Source of the DNA: Azospirillum brasilense
GTDB taxonomy: Bacteria; Pseudomonadota; Alphaproteobacteria; Azospirillales; Azospirillaceae
NCBI RefSeq assembly: GCF_007827795.1
Contig: NZ_VITI01000025.1
Span: forward strand, 1 to 45,787
Length of the DNA: 45,787 nucleotides
Direction of reading: 5' to 3'
The position numbers and the translations under genes are program-made. Positions within the stretch are counted from its first letter, which is position 1. Each line of letters starts with the position of its first letter. The notes under the pieces are model-generated. The model saw only the letters and a list, made by a program, of their open reading frames with translations. It was not told the origin of the DNA and made no database searches. Below are positions 16,128 to 24,954 of the stretch, piece by piece.

Positions 16128-17540
16128 ATGACCAACCCTCCTTTCTCCTCCCTCACCGCCGCCCAGCCCACGACTTGGCCCGCCACCCGGCGCATCGGCC
16201 ACTGGCTCGCCGGTCTGGAGCGGGCCGGCATTCCCGACGACGTCGCCTCGGCGGCCCGCGCCTGCATCATCGATACGCTGGGCGTTGCTCTGGCCGGTGC
16301 CGCCACCGACACCGCCCGCCTGGCGCGGGAGGAAGCGCTGGACATCCATGCCACCGGCCCCTCCACTCTGCTGGGCGGCGGACGACTGTGCGCCGAAGGG
16401 GCCGCCTTCGCGAACACCGCCGCCGCCCACGCGCTGGATTTCGACGACAACTCCTACGCCGGATTCGTCCATGGGTCGGCCGTGGTGGTGCCGACCGCCC
16501 TGGCCGCGGTGGAGGCGGCCGGAGGCACCGGAGCCGATCTGCTGACCGCCGTGGTCGCTGGCGCGGAGGCGGAATACGCGCTGGCCATCGCCCTCGGCAA
16601 CGGGGTGTATGAGGCCGGCTGGTGGACCACCGCGCTGTTCGGCGTGGTCGGCGCGGCGGCGGCGGCGGCCAAGGCCTTCCGGCTGGACGGCGACCGGGCC
16701 GCCGACGCCATCGCCTTTGCGCTCTGCGGAGCCGGCGGCATGCGGGCCTGCTTCGGCACGGGCGCCAAGCCGCTGCTGGCCGCCCAGGCCGCCGCCAACG
16801 GGCTGCGCGCGGCGCGCCTGGCCAAGCGTGGCGGGGCCGTGCCGCACGGCGTGGTGGAAGACCCGCGGGGCTTTGCCCGGCTGGTGGCGCAGGGCCGGTT
16901 CGACCCCACGGCGCTGGCGGCCTTGGGCCGGCGGTGGCACCTGCTCGACCCCGGCATCGACACCAAGGCCTATCCGGTTTGCCTCTCCTCGCACGCGGCG
17001 GCCGACGCGGTGCGCGACCTGATGGCGGAGCACGGGCTGGCTCCCTCGGACATCGCGGCGGTGCGCTGCGTCGTGCCGCCGGTGGTGGCCGCCAACCTCA
17101 CCTACGACCGTCCCATCACCCCCGGCGAAGCCCGCTTCAGCCTGCCCTTCGCGGTGGCCTGCCTGATGCTGCACGGCGACCTGACGCTCGATCACCTCAC
17201 CGCGGAGACGCTGGCCGACCCGCGTCTGCGCGCGGCCATGGAGCGCGTGACCATGCGGCCCGATCCCGGCTGGACCGCCGATCCCGAGCGGGCGCGGCTG
17301 GCGCCGGAGGGCGCCGCCGTGACGGTGGAAACCACGGCTGGGCAAGCGTTCAGCCGCTTCTGCGCCTCGGCGCGCGGCACCGTCGCCCGGCCGCTGTCGG
17401 CGGAGGACCATGCCGGGAAGTTCCGTGACTGCGCCGGACGCGCCATGGGACCGGAGGAAGCGGCGCAGCTCCATCGGACGTTGCTGGGGATCGATGCTCT
17501 GCCTCGGCTGGACGGGCTTCTGAAGGGCGCCACCGGTTGA
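16128..17540 (+). CDS. MmgE/PrpD family protein
   Basis: A 470-residue member of the family that includes 2-methylcitrate dehydratase, cis-aconitate decarboxylase and iminodisuccinate epimerase. The all-helical domain (about 15-260) contains the family strings IIDTLGVALAG, NTAAAHALDFDD and GWWTTALFGVVGAAAAAAK. The lid domain (about 270-400) has DPGIDTKAYPVC. Since no prpB or prpC is near and the neighbours are a peptide importer, Rid protein, ureohydrolase and M20 deacylase, a methylcitrate role is unlikely. An isomerase or epimerase or lyase acting on an amino-dicarboxylate-like compound is more plausible; this is inference. First gene of the rightward operon, divergent from LysR. Confidence 0.85.
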   Translation: MTNPPFSSLTAAQPTTWPATRRIGHWLAGLERAGIPDDVASAARACIIDTLGVALAGAATDTARLAREEALDIHATGPSTLLGGGRLCAEGAAFANTAAAHALDFDDNSYAGFVHGSAVVVPTALAAVEAAGGTGADLLTAVVAGAEAEYALAIALGNGVYEAGWWTTALFGVVGAAAAAAKAFRLDGDRAADAIAFALCGAGGMRACFGTGAKPLLAAQAAANGLRAARLAKRGGAVPHGVVEDPRGFARLVAQGRFDPTALAALGRRWHLLDPGIDTKAYPVCLSSHAAADAVRDLMAEHGLAPSDIAAVRCVVPPVVAANLTYDRPITPGEARFSLPFAVACLMLHGDLTLDHLTAETLADPRLRAAMERVTMRPDPGWTADPERARLAPEGAAVTVETTAGQAFSRFCASARGTVARPLSAEDHAGKFRDCAGRAMGPEEAAQLHRTLLGIDALPRLDGLLKGATG

Positions 17541-17862
17541 CATGGGGGCCGTTATCATACGATTGCACTCATGGTGCCTGCAAAATTCATTCATGGTGCT
17601 GGCAAGGCGCCCACAAGACAGCCTAATTTTTGAGCATGATTGTCAGTCCAACGAACGGAATTCTGCGAGGAAATTCCGGGCCTCAGCGGTGATCGAAAAT
17701 CAGGCATCCGGTCCGCAACGCAGGAATTGCCCAAATTACCGGCACATCTTGCTCCACCGGACGTCACGGTCTTGGCCTTTCCGCCCATGACGGGTCTGTG
17801 AGAGCGTCGAGGCAACACGAACCAAGGTCCACAACGGACCCCGCAAGCAGAGAGGCTTCATC
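17541..17862. promoter_or_regulatory. 322-bp gap with two direct repeats upstream of the binding-protein gene
   Basis: TCATGGTGCCTGCAA at 17569-17583 and TCATGGTGCTGGCAA at 17591-17605 are direct repeats starting 22 bases apart, two helical turns. The first copy overlaps a dyad TTGCA-N11-TGCAA (17563-17583). This looks like a tandem operator for the transport operon. A reverse copy of TCATGGTG occurs at 16041-16048 in the LysR/PrpD gap. No convincing -35/-10 pair was found. AGAGAGG lies seven bases before the next ATG. Confidence 0.45.
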
Positions 17863-19365
17863 ATGGTGAAACGGTTGGTGGCACGGGCTGTGCTTTCGGC
17901 TTTCCTCCTCTCCGGCACCGCGCTGTCCGCGCAGGCCGCCGGCACGCTCAAGGTGGCGGTGGATTCGAACCTGAACACCCTTGATCCCGCCAAGATGAAG
18001 GGCGGCCAGGAGTATGTGGCCGCTTACCTGCTCTTCAACGGCCTGACGGCGATCGCCGCCGACATGACGCTGAAGCCCGACCTCGCCGAGCGCTGGGAGC
18101 ACAGCACCGACCTCAAGACCTGGACCTTCTTCCTGAAGAAGGGCGTGAAGTTCCACAGCGGCCGCGAGATGGACGCCGAGGACGTCATCGCCACCATCAC
18201 CCGCATCCAGGACAAGGCGACCGGCTCCACCGCCCGCGTGAACTTCGAGATCGTGGAGTCGATGAAGGCGGTGGATTCCCACACGGTGGAATTCGCGCTG
18301 AAATCCCCCTACTCCGGCTTCGCCGAGCTGTTCGGCGAGCGTCAGGCCCGCATTGTGCCGCGCGACGCCCTCGACACGCTGGCCTCCAACCCCGTCGGCA
18401 CCGGCCCCTTCCAGTTCGTCTCCTTCGCGCCTGGCGACCGCATGGTGGTGAAGCGCAACCCGACCTATTTCGAGGCCGGCCTGCCGAAACTGGACGAGGT
18501 GGTGATCCGCATCCTGCCCGAGACGGCGAGCCAGGTGGCGGCGCTGACCACGGGTGAGCTGGACCTCGCCTGGAACCTGCCGCCGGAGGCGGTGGACAAG
18601 GTCAAGGCGACGTCGAACCTGAAGGCCGAAGCCGTGCCGACCTCCACCTGGGACGGCGTGATCATGAACGGCACGACCAAGCCGTTCGACGACGTGCGCG
18701 TCCGCCGCGCCGTGGCGACCGCGCTGGACAAGCAGGCCATCACCCAGATCGCCCTGTTCGGCTACGGCACGCCGACCCATTCGCCGATCCCGCCGAGCCA
18801 TCCCTACTTCAACAAGGACTTGGCCATCGCCAAGGGCGACCCGGCGGCCGCGAAGAAGATGCTGGCCGAGGCGGGCTATCCCAACGGCTTCGAGGTCACG
18901 CTCTACACCCCGGCCGGCCGCGCCACCCGCGAGCGTCTGGGGCTGGCGGTCCGCGAGTTGCTGAAGCCGGCGGGCATCACCGTCAACGTGCAGCGCGTGC
19001 CCTTCGACGTCTTCCTGAAGGACATCGAGGGCAAGGCGGGCTTCTACATCGACGGCTTCTTCAGCCGCCCGACGATCGATACCTCGGTCTATCCCTGGTA
19101 CCACTCGCGCGGGTCGTGGAACGCCGCGCTGTGGAACTACGCGAACCCGGCGATGGACAAGCTGCTCGACGGCGCCCGCCAGGCGTCCAGCGAGGAGGAG
19201 GCCAAGAAGCTCTACGGCGAGGTGCAGGCGCTGGCCGTCCAGGATGCCCCCGGCGTCATCCCCTACGTCATCAACCACGTCAATGGGGTGAGCGCGCGGG
19301 TGCAGGGCTTCACCTCCCACCCGATGATGTTCCTCGACCTGCGCAACGTTTCGGTCGGCCAGTAG
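17863..19365 (+). CDS. ABC transporter substrate-binding protein, peptide/opine (SBP_bac_5) family
   Basis: A 500-residue periplasmic binding protein. A Sec signal peptide is seen at 1-26 (VKRLVARAVLSAFLLSG, then AQAAG). The mature part starts TLKVAVDSNLNTLDPAKM, typical of family 5, with LAERWEHSTDLKTWTFFLKKG and VGTGPFQFVSFAPGDR. The family carries peptides, opines, nickel, glutathione and other compounds. The ligand cannot be read from sequence, but the adjacent deacylase and ureohydrolase suggest a nitrogen-rich, possibly acylated or guanidino, compound. A good AGAGAGG ribosome binding site precedes it. A strong hairpin follows the stop. Confidence 0.92.
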   Translation: MVKRLVARAVLSAFLLSGTALSAQAAGTLKVAVDSNLNTLDPAKMKGGQEYVAAYLLFNGLTAIAADMTLKPDLAERWEHSTDLKTWTFFLKKGVKFHSGREMDAEDVIATITRIQDKATGSTARVNFEIVESMKAVDSHTVEFALKSPYSGFAELFGERQARIVPRDALDTLASNPVGTGPFQFVSFAPGDRMVVKRNPTYFEAGLPKLDEVVIRILPETASQVAALTTGELDLAWNLPPEAVDKVKATSNLKAEAVPTSTWDGVIMNGTTKPFDDVRVRRAVATALDKQAITQIALFGYGTPTHSPIPPSHPYFNKDLAIAKGDPAAAKKMLAEAGYPNGFEVTLYTPAGRATRERLGLAVRELLKPAGITVNVQRVPFDVFLKDIEGKAGFYIDGFFSRPTIDTSVYPWYHSRGSWNAALWNYANPAMDKLLDGARQASSEEEAKKLYGEVQALAVQDAPGVIPYVINHVNGVSARVQGFTSHPMMFLDLRNVSVGQ

Positions 19366-19377
19366 AGCCGTCGATGG

Positions 19378-19406
19378 CGTCGGGAGCGCCCGCCGCGCTC
19401 CCGACG
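19378..19406 (+). other. Intercistronic hairpin after the binding-protein gene
   Basis: An 11-bp perfect stem (arms 19378-19388 and 19396-19406, core GTCGGGAGCG/CGCTCCCGAC) with a 7-base loop lies between the binding protein and the first permease. There is no T-run, so it probably protects or attenuates mRNA so that more binding protein is made than permease. Confidence 0.55.
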
Positions 19407-19432
19407 GCCCCGGGCCAAGGGAAGCTCTTTTC

Positions 19433-20389
19433 ATGCTCCTCTACACACTCACCCGGCTGGCCTATCTGGCGATGGTGCTGGTCGTCATGTCGATCCTCGT
19501 CTTCCTCGTGACGCAGGCGATGCCGGGCGACGTCGCGTCGATGATCGCCGGGCAGTTCGCCTCGAAGGAGGTGATCGACGCCATCACGGTCAAGCTCGGG
19601 CTCGACCAGCCCCTGATCGTCCAGTACGGCCGCTGGGCCGCCGGCATCCTGCAGGGCGATCTCGGCCGCTCACTGGTGCTGGAGCAGCCGGTCGCGCCGA
19701 TCCTGATGGAGGCGCTGAGCCGTTCCCTGGTTCTGGCGGTGGTCGCCCTGGCGGTGGTGACGGTGATCGGCATCGGCCTCGGCGTGCTGGCCGCGGTGCG
19801 CCGCGGGCGTCTGGCCGACCAGATGGTTTCGGGTGTGTCCTATCTCGGCATCGCCGTTCCCGACTTCTTCTGGGCCATCGTCCTGGTGCTGGTCTTCGGC
19901 AGCTACCTGAAATGGCTGCCGACCGGCGGCTACGCGCCGCTTTCCGACGGCTTCGTGCCCTGGGCGTCGCATCTGGTCCTGCCGGTCGTCACGCTGGTGC
20001 TGATGCTGATCGCCCGCATCGCGCGGCTGACCCGCTCCAGCATGATCGACGTCCTGCAGACCAACTACGTGAAATACGCCCGCGCCAAGGGCCTGCCGGA
20101 GAAGGTGGTGATCGTCCGCCACGCGCTGCGCAACGCGCTGCTGCCGACCATCACCGTGCTCGCCATCGATTTCGGCCTGATCCTCGGCGGCGTCGTGGTC
20201 ATCGAGACGGTCTTCTCCTTCCCCGGCATGGGCCGGCTGCTGCTGTTCGCCATCCAGCGCCACGACCTGCCGCTGATCCAGGCGACCATCCTGATCATCT
20301 CGACGGCCTACTGCCTGGCGAACCTGACGGCCGACCTCCTTTACGCGTTCGTCAACCCGAAGATCCGCCATGGCATGGGGAACGCCTGA
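19433..20389 (+). CDS. ABC transporter permease, DppB family
   Basis: A 318-residue inner-membrane permease with about six membrane segments. It begins MLLYTLTRLAYLAMVLVVMS, the typical first helix of DppB-type proteins, followed by TQAMPGDVAS and GLDQPLIVQYGRWAAGI. The EAA coupling loop is seen as YVKYARAKGLPEKVVIVRHA, about residues 211-230. It ends in the family pattern IETVFSFPGMGRLLLFAIQRHDLPLIQ. It pairs with the DppC-like permease that begins one base after its stop. AAGGGAAG serves as ribosome binding site. Confidence 0.93.
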   Translation: MLLYTLTRLAYLAMVLVVMSILVFLVTQAMPGDVASMIAGQFASKEVIDAITVKLGLDQPLIVQYGRWAAGILQGDLGRSLVLEQPVAPILMEALSRSLVLAVVALAVVTVIGIGLGVLAAVRRGRLADQMVSGVSYLGIAVPDFFWAIVLVLVFGSYLKWLPTGGYAPLSDGFVPWASHLVLPVVTLVLMLIARIARLTRSSMIDVLQTNYVKYARAKGLPEKVVIVRHALRNALLPTITVLAIDFGLILGGVVVIETVFSFPGMGRLLLFAIQRHDLPLIQATILIISTAYCLANLTADLLYAFVNPKIRHGMGNA

Positions 20390-20390
20390 C

Positions 20391-21269
20391 ATGACCGCCG
20401 CGAGCCAAACCCCCGCCGCCCCGCCCCGCCCTGCCCCGCCCCACGCCGTGCCGAAGCGCTGGCCAACCTCGCTCGTGCTCGGGATCGCGCTGCTGGCGCC
20501 GCTGCTGGTGGTCGCCGTGGCCGGCCCCTGGCTGGCCCCCTACCCCTACGACGAGATGAACATCATGAGCCGGCTGCAGCCGCCGGGGCCGGACTTCTGG
20601 TTCGGCACGGACGAGTACGGCCGCGACGTGTTCAGCCGCACCCTCGTCGGCACGACCAACTCGCTGGTCATGGGCGTCGCCGCCACCGCCATCAGCCTGC
20701 TCATCGGCGTGCCGCTGGGGCTGGTCGCCGGCTACGGCCGGGGCCGGACCGACGAGATCATCATGCGCTGCATGGACGTGCTGATGTCCTTCCCGCCCAT
20801 CCTGCTGGGCATCCTCGTCCTGGCGGTCACGCCGCCGGCCCTGTGGAAGGCGATCGTCGCCATCGGCATCGTCTACGTGCCGCAGGTGGTCCGCCTGACC
20901 CGCGCCATCACCCTGGAGCTGATGCAGGAGGAGTTCATCACCGCCGCCCGGCTGCGCGGCGAGAGCACCGCCTACATCCTGTTCCACGAGATCCTGCCGA
21001 ACATCTGGCCGCCGCTGGCGGTCGAGTCCAGCCTGCGCGTCGTCTTCGCCATCCTGCTTGGCGCCGCCCTCAGCTTCATCGGCATGGGCGCCCAGCCGCC
21101 CTCCTCCGACTGGGGCCTGATGATCAGCGAGGCGCGGCCCTTCGTCGAGCAGGCGCCCTGGATCGCGCTGTGCCCCGGCATCGCCATGGGCATCACCGTG
21201 ATCGGCATCAACCTGCTGGGCGATGGGCTGCGCGCCGTGCTGGACCCCCGCAACACGGGAGGACACTGA
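20391..21269 (+). CDS. ABC transporter permease, DppC family
   Basis: A 292-residue second permease. A Pro/Ala-rich cytosolic N-terminus precedes the first helix (LVLGIALLAPLLVVAVAGPW). The family motif FWFGTDEYGRDVFSR is at about 66-80, and the EAA loop reads FITAARLRGESTAYILFHEI. The C-terminus PPSSDWGLMISEARPF is typical of DppC. It forms a heterodimeric channel with the DppB-like protein. The start ATG 20391 is preceded by GGGGAA; the frame is open into the previous gene. Confidence 0.93.
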   Translation: MTAASQTPAAPPRPAPPHAVPKRWPTSLVLGIALLAPLLVVAVAGPWLAPYPYDEMNIMSRLQPPGPDFWFGTDEYGRDVFSRTLVGTTNSLVMGVAATAISLLIGVPLGLVAGYGRGRTDEIIMRCMDVLMSFPPILLGILVLAVTPPALWKAIVAIGIVYVPQVVRLTRAITLELMQEEFITAARLRGESTAYILFHEILPNIWPPLAVESSLRVVFAILLGAALSFIGMGAQPPSSDWGLMISEARPFVEQAPWIALCPGIAMGITVIGINLLGDGLRAVLDPRNTGGH

Positions 21270-21273
21270 CCTC

Positions 21274-23400
21274 ATGACCGCTCTCGTGCCCCTTTCCGCC
21301 GCCGCGTCCCCCGACCCGACCCCGGCCTCCGCGACCGCCTCGGCCGCCGCCCTGCTGGAGGTGCGCAACCTCACCATCAACTACGCCAGCCCGCGCGGCA
21401 CGCTGCGCGCCGCCAGCGACGTCAGCTTCGCGATCCGGCCGGGCGAGGTCATGGGGCTGGTGGGCGAGTCCGGCTCGGGCAAGAGCACCGTCGCCATGGC
21501 CATCCTCGATCTGCTGGGTGAGGCCGGGCGCATCGACGGCGGCGAGATCCTGTTCGAAGGGACCGACTTGCGCCGTCTGTCCGCCGCGCACCGCCGGCGC
21601 TTGCGCGGCGACCGCATCGCCGCGGTCTTCCAGGACCCCTTCACCTCGCTGAACCCGGCGCTGACCGTCGGGCGGCAGATCGCCGAGCCGCTGGTCCAGC
21701 ACAAGGGCTTCACCGCCCGGCAGGCCGCGCCGCGGGTGGAGGAACTGCTGGCCGAGGTCGGCATCCGCGAGCCGCGGCGCATCGCGCAGTCCTACCCGCA
21801 CCAGCTGTCGGGCGGCATGCAGCAGCGCGTGCTGATCGCCACCGCGCTGGGCTGCGACCCCAAGCTGCTGATCCTCGACGAGCCGACGACAGCGCTCGAC
21901 GTCACGGTGGAGGCGCGGATCATCGAGCTGCTCGCCGGCCTGTGCGAGAGCCACCATCTGAGCGCCCTGTTCGTCTCCCACAACCTCGGCATCGTCAACC
22001 GCATCTGCAACTCTGTCTGCGTGCTCTACGGCAGCGAGGTCGTGGAGACCGGGCGCACCCGCGACGTGCTGGCCCGGCCGGTTCATCCCTACACCAAGGG
22101 TCTGGTGGCGGCGCTGCCTCGCATCACCACCGACCGCCGGCACCGTCTGTCCTCGATCCCCGGCACGGTCAGCAAGCTGTCGGGCGCCTCCGAGTCCTGC
22201 GTCTTCGCGCCGCGCTGTCCGTTCGCCGAGGAGACCTGCCGCCGCCTGCCCCAGGCGCTGCGCGGGGACGCCGCCGGCAACAGCGTGCGCTGCTGGAAGG
22301 CCGAGGCCCTGGCCGGCACCCCGTGGCCGGAGGAGTCGACCGCGTCCCGGCCGCAGGCGGCGCCGCCGGCCCGCTCCGCCCCGCTGGTGCAGGTCGATGC
22401 GCTGCGCAAGGTCTTCGGCGAGCGCCGGTCGATCCTGCCGTGGCTGCGCCGGGACGGCACGGTGGCGGTCGACGACGTCTCCTTCACCATCCAGCGCGGC
22501 GAGGTGTTGGGCGTGGTCGGCGAGAGCGGCAGCGGCAAGAGCACGATCGGCCGCTCGCTGCTGGCGTTGATCGAGCCGACCGCCGGAACGGTGCTGTTCG
22601 ACGGCGCCGACTTCGTCAAGCAGGCCAAGGAGGGGGACCGCGACCTGCGCCGCCGCGCCCAGCTGGTCTTCCAGAATTCCGCCGCCTCGCTCAACCCGCG
22701 CAAGACGGTGGGCGCGGCCATGGAGCGCCCGCTCGTTCTCGCCGGCCGACAGGGCGAGGCGGAACGCCGGGAGATGATCGCGGCGCTGCTGACCCGCGTC
22801 GGCCTGCCCGCGGCCTACGCCGACCGCTACCCGCACGAGCTGAGCGGCGGCGAGCGGCAGCGCGTCAACATCGCGCGCGCCCTGGCCACCGACCCGGAAT
22901 TCGTCGTCTGCGACGAGGCGGTGTCGGCGCTGGACGTCTCGGTGCAGGCGAACATCCTCAACCTGCTGGCCGACCTGCGGGACGAGCTTGGGCTGTCCTA
23001 CCTGTTCATCACCCACGACATCGCCGTGGTGTCGCACATCGCCGACCGCGTGCTGGTCGTCTATGGCGGCACGATCTGCGAGGAGGGTCCGATCGGCCGG
23101 GTCCTGCGCCCGCCCTACCATCCCTACACCGAGGCGCTGCTGTCGGCGGTGCCGCGGCTGGGCGGGGCGGAGGACGGGCCGGAGCCGGAGCGCATCCTGC
23201 TGGAGGATTCCACGGCACCGCCCGGCGGCGGGGGATGCGCGTTCCGCGGCCGCTGCCCGCGCAAGCTCGGCGCCATCTGCGACGAGCGCGCGCCGCCGGT
23301 GCAGACGGCGGCCGACGGCCACCGCATCGCCTGCCACATCCCGCTGGCCGAGCTGGCGGAACGGGCGTCGGTCTTCCCCGAACTGGCGGCCCTGCACTGA
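21274..23400 (+). CDS. Fused double ATPase of the peptide-type ABC importer (DppD-DppF fusion)
   Basis: A 708-residue protein with two complete ABC domains. Domain 1 (about 25-335): Walker A GESGSGKST near 64-72, signature LSGGMQQRV, Walker B LLILDEPTTALD, and the Cys-rich oligopeptide C-terminal module FAPRCPFAEETC. Domain 2 (about 370-690): Walker A near 416, LSGGERQRV, FVVCDEAVSALDVS and CAFRGRCPRKLGAIC. In most peptide importers these are two genes; the fusion fixes a heterodimer. Note the second Walker B reads CDEAVSALD where domain 1 has LDEPTTALD; the catalytic Glu is kept in both. The start MTALVPL is 4 bases after the permease stop. Confidence 0.93.
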   Translation: MTALVPLSAAASPDPTPASATASAAALLEVRNLTINYASPRGTLRAASDVSFAIRPGEVMGLVGESGSGKSTVAMAILDLLGEAGRIDGGEILFEGTDLRRLSAAHRRRLRGDRIAAVFQDPFTSLNPALTVGRQIAEPLVQHKGFTARQAAPRVEELLAEVGIREPRRIAQSYPHQLSGGMQQRVLIATALGCDPKLLILDEPTTALDVTVEARIIELLAGLCESHHLSALFVSHNLGIVNRICNSVCVLYGSEVVETGRTRDVLARPVHPYTKGLVAALPRITTDRRHRLSSIPGTVSKLSGASESCVFAPRCPFAEETCRRLPQALRGDAAGNSVRCWKAEALAGTPWPEESTASRPQAAPPARSAPLVQVDALRKVFGERRSILPWLRRDGTVAVDDVSFTIQRGEVLGVVGESGSGKSTIGRSLLALIEPTAGTVLFDGADFVKQAKEGDRDLRRRAQLVFQNSAASLNPRKTVGAAMERPLVLAGRQGEAERREMIAALLTRVGLPAAYADRYPHELSGGERQRVNIARALATDPEFVVCDEAVSALDVSVQANILNLLADLRDELGLSYLFITHDIAVVSHIADRVLVVYGGTICEEGPIGRVLRPPYHPYTEALLSAVPRLGGAEDGPEPERILLEDSTAPPGGGGCAFRGRCPRKLGAICDERAPPVQTAADGHRIACHIPLAELAERASVFPELAALH

Positions 23401-23440
23401 CCGCCTAATCCGCAGTCCCCCTTTCCGGGCGGCGTGACCG

Positions 23441-23463
23441 CCGGGGCGGCTTCGGCTCCCCGG
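23441..23463 (+). other. Intercistronic hairpin with UUCG loop before the Rid-family gene
   Basis: CCGGGG (23441-23446) pairs with CCCCGG (23458-23463), with an inner GC-TTCG-GC tetraloop. There is no T-run. It may stabilise the upstream transporter mRNA or separate expression of transporter and enzymes. Confidence 0.45.
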
Positions 23464-23515
23464 ACACGCCCCTTCCATGCCCGGCGATCCTGTTCACACA
23501 CGAGAGAAACGACCC

Positions 23516-23938
23516 ATGACCACCCACACCCGCATCCGCAAGTTCAACACCAAGAAGACCTATCCCGAGCAGGCGCTGGACAACGACCTCTGCCAGACGG
23601 TCGTCGCCCGCGGTGCGATGGTCTTCGTGCGCGGCCAGATCGGCCAGAACCTCGACACCAGCGAGAGCGTGGCCATCGGCGACGCCGCCGGCCAGACCGA
23701 GCAGGCCATGAGCAACATCAAGATGCTGCTGGACGAAGCCGGCGCGAAGATGGAGCACATCTGCAAGATCACCGTCTACATCACCGACCCGCGCTACCGC
23801 GAGCCGGTCTACCGCACCATCGGCAAGTGGCTGAAGGGCGTTCATCCCGTCTCCACCGGCATCGTCGTCAGCGCCCTGGCGCGGCCGGAATGGGTGGTCG
23901 AGGTCGACGCCATCGCCGTGATCCCCGACGCCGCCTGA
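23516..23938 (+). CDS. Rid family protein lacking the catalytic arginine
   Basis: A 140-residue YjgF/YER057c/UK114 family protein. RidA proper hydrolyses reactive enamines/imines using an Arg in a PARS-like motif. Here the matching segment reads HPVSTGIVVSALA, with Ser where Arg is expected, so it belongs to one of the Rid subfamilies without imine deaminase activity or with another chemistry. Conserved family features are present: FVRGQIG, TEQAMSNIKMLLDEAGA and VYITDPRYREPVY. The GAGAG ribosome binding site fits the ATG at 23516; the frame is open upstream. It likely serves in the same pathway as the flanking ureohydrolase. Confidence 0.88.
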   Translation: MTTHTRIRKFNTKKTYPEQALDNDLCQTVVARGAMVFVRGQIGQNLDTSESVAIGDAAGQTEQAMSNIKMLLDEAGAKMEHICKITVYITDPRYREPVYRTIGKWLKGVHPVSTGIVVSALARPEWVVEVDAIAVIPDAA

Positions 23939-23979
23939 ACCCTTCCCGCATTTCTCAGAAGAAACCTGGAACGCCCGCC

Positions 23980-24939
23980 ATGAGCAGCACCCTGACCAAC
24001 CCGCCGCGCCGTGAACTGCAGAGCTTCCTCGACTTCCCGATCTGCACGGATCTCGACCAGCTCGACGGCCATATCGGCATCCTCGGCATCCCCTACGGCG
24101 ATCCCTACTCGATCGACGAGGTGACCAACGACCAGACCAACGCCCCCACCTGGGTCCGCCGCTACACCGAGCGGGCGTTGCGCCATCTGGAGCGCTGGGA
24201 CTTCGACATCGGCGGCCCGCTGCTCGGCGGGAAGGACATCAAGGTCGTGGACTGCGGCGACGTGAAGGCGAACCCGCGCGACCTCGACCTGCATTACCGC
24301 AACGCCGAGGCTGTGGTCCGGGCGATGCTCGCCAAGGGCATGCTCCCCATCATCATCGGCGGTGACCACGGCATCCCGATCCCGGTGCTGCGCGCCTACG
24401 ACGATCAGGAACCGATCACGCTCGTGCACATCGACGCGCACCTCGACTGGCGCGACCATGTGAACGGCGCCCGCGGCGGCTATTCCAGCCCGATCCGGCG
24501 CGCGGCGGAGATGGACCATGTCGGTCAGATCTTCCAGATCGGCCTGCGCTCCGCCGGCAGCGCCCGGCCGGAGGAGGTCGAGGCGGCCCAGGCCTACGGC
24601 GCCGTGCTGATCCCCGACGTGGAGTTGCAGGAGGTCGGCATGAAGGCGGTGCTCGACCGCATTCCCGACGGTGGGCGCTACTACCTGACCATCGACGCCG
24701 ACGGCATGGACCCGACCATCATGCCGGCCGTCAACGGCCCGGCGCCGGGCGGCGTGACCTATCCCCAGATCCGCACGCTGATCCACGGTCTGGTGAAGAA
24801 GGGCCGCGTGGTCGGCATGGACATCGTGGAGATCACGCCTAAGAAGGACGTGAACGGCATCACCGCCATCACCGCCGGGCGCATCATCTGCAACCTGATC
24901 GGCAAGACCATCCAGGCCGGCTACTTCGACGCCAAGTGA
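23980..24939 (+). CDS. Ureohydrolase family protein (agmatinase/arginase fold), atypical substrate loop
   Basis: A 319-residue binuclear-metal hydrolase. All metal ligands can be seen: GGDHG near 127-131, DAHLD near 152-156, and DADGMDP near 241-247. Members cleave guanidino compounds (agmatine, arginine, guanidinobutyrate) to urea plus an amine, or formiminoglutamate. Agmatinases and guanidinobutyrases have an HGTPF-type motif after DAHxD that positions the substrate; here the matching stretch reads GARGGYSSPIRRA without that His. The substrate is therefore probably not agmatine. The gene is 41 bases after the Rid gene and before an M20 deacylase, pointing to breakdown of an imported acylated or peptide-linked guanidino or amidino compound (inference). 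Confidence 0.88.
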   Translation: MSSTLTNPPRRELQSFLDFPICTDLDQLDGHIGILGIPYGDPYSIDEVTNDQTNAPTWVRRYTERALRHLERWDFDIGGPLLGGKDIKVVDCGDVKANPRDLDLHYRNAEAVVRAMLAKGMLPIIIGGDHGIPIPVLRAYDDQEPITLVHIDAHLDWRDHVNGARGGYSSPIRRAAEMDHVGQIFQIGLRSAGSARPEEVEAAQAYGAVLIPDVELQEVGMKAVLDRIPDGGRYYLTIDADGMDPTIMPAVNGPAPGGVTYPQIRTLIHGLVKKGRVVGMDIVEITPKKDVNGITAITAGRIICNLIGKTIQAGYFDAK

Positions 24940-24954
24940 GCCGAGCGCCCTGAC

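Noticed and set aside
16128..17540. Methylcitrate cycle dehydratase PrpD
   Set aside because: No prpB, prpC or prpE nearby, and the surrounding operon deals with import and hydrolysis of nitrogen compounds.
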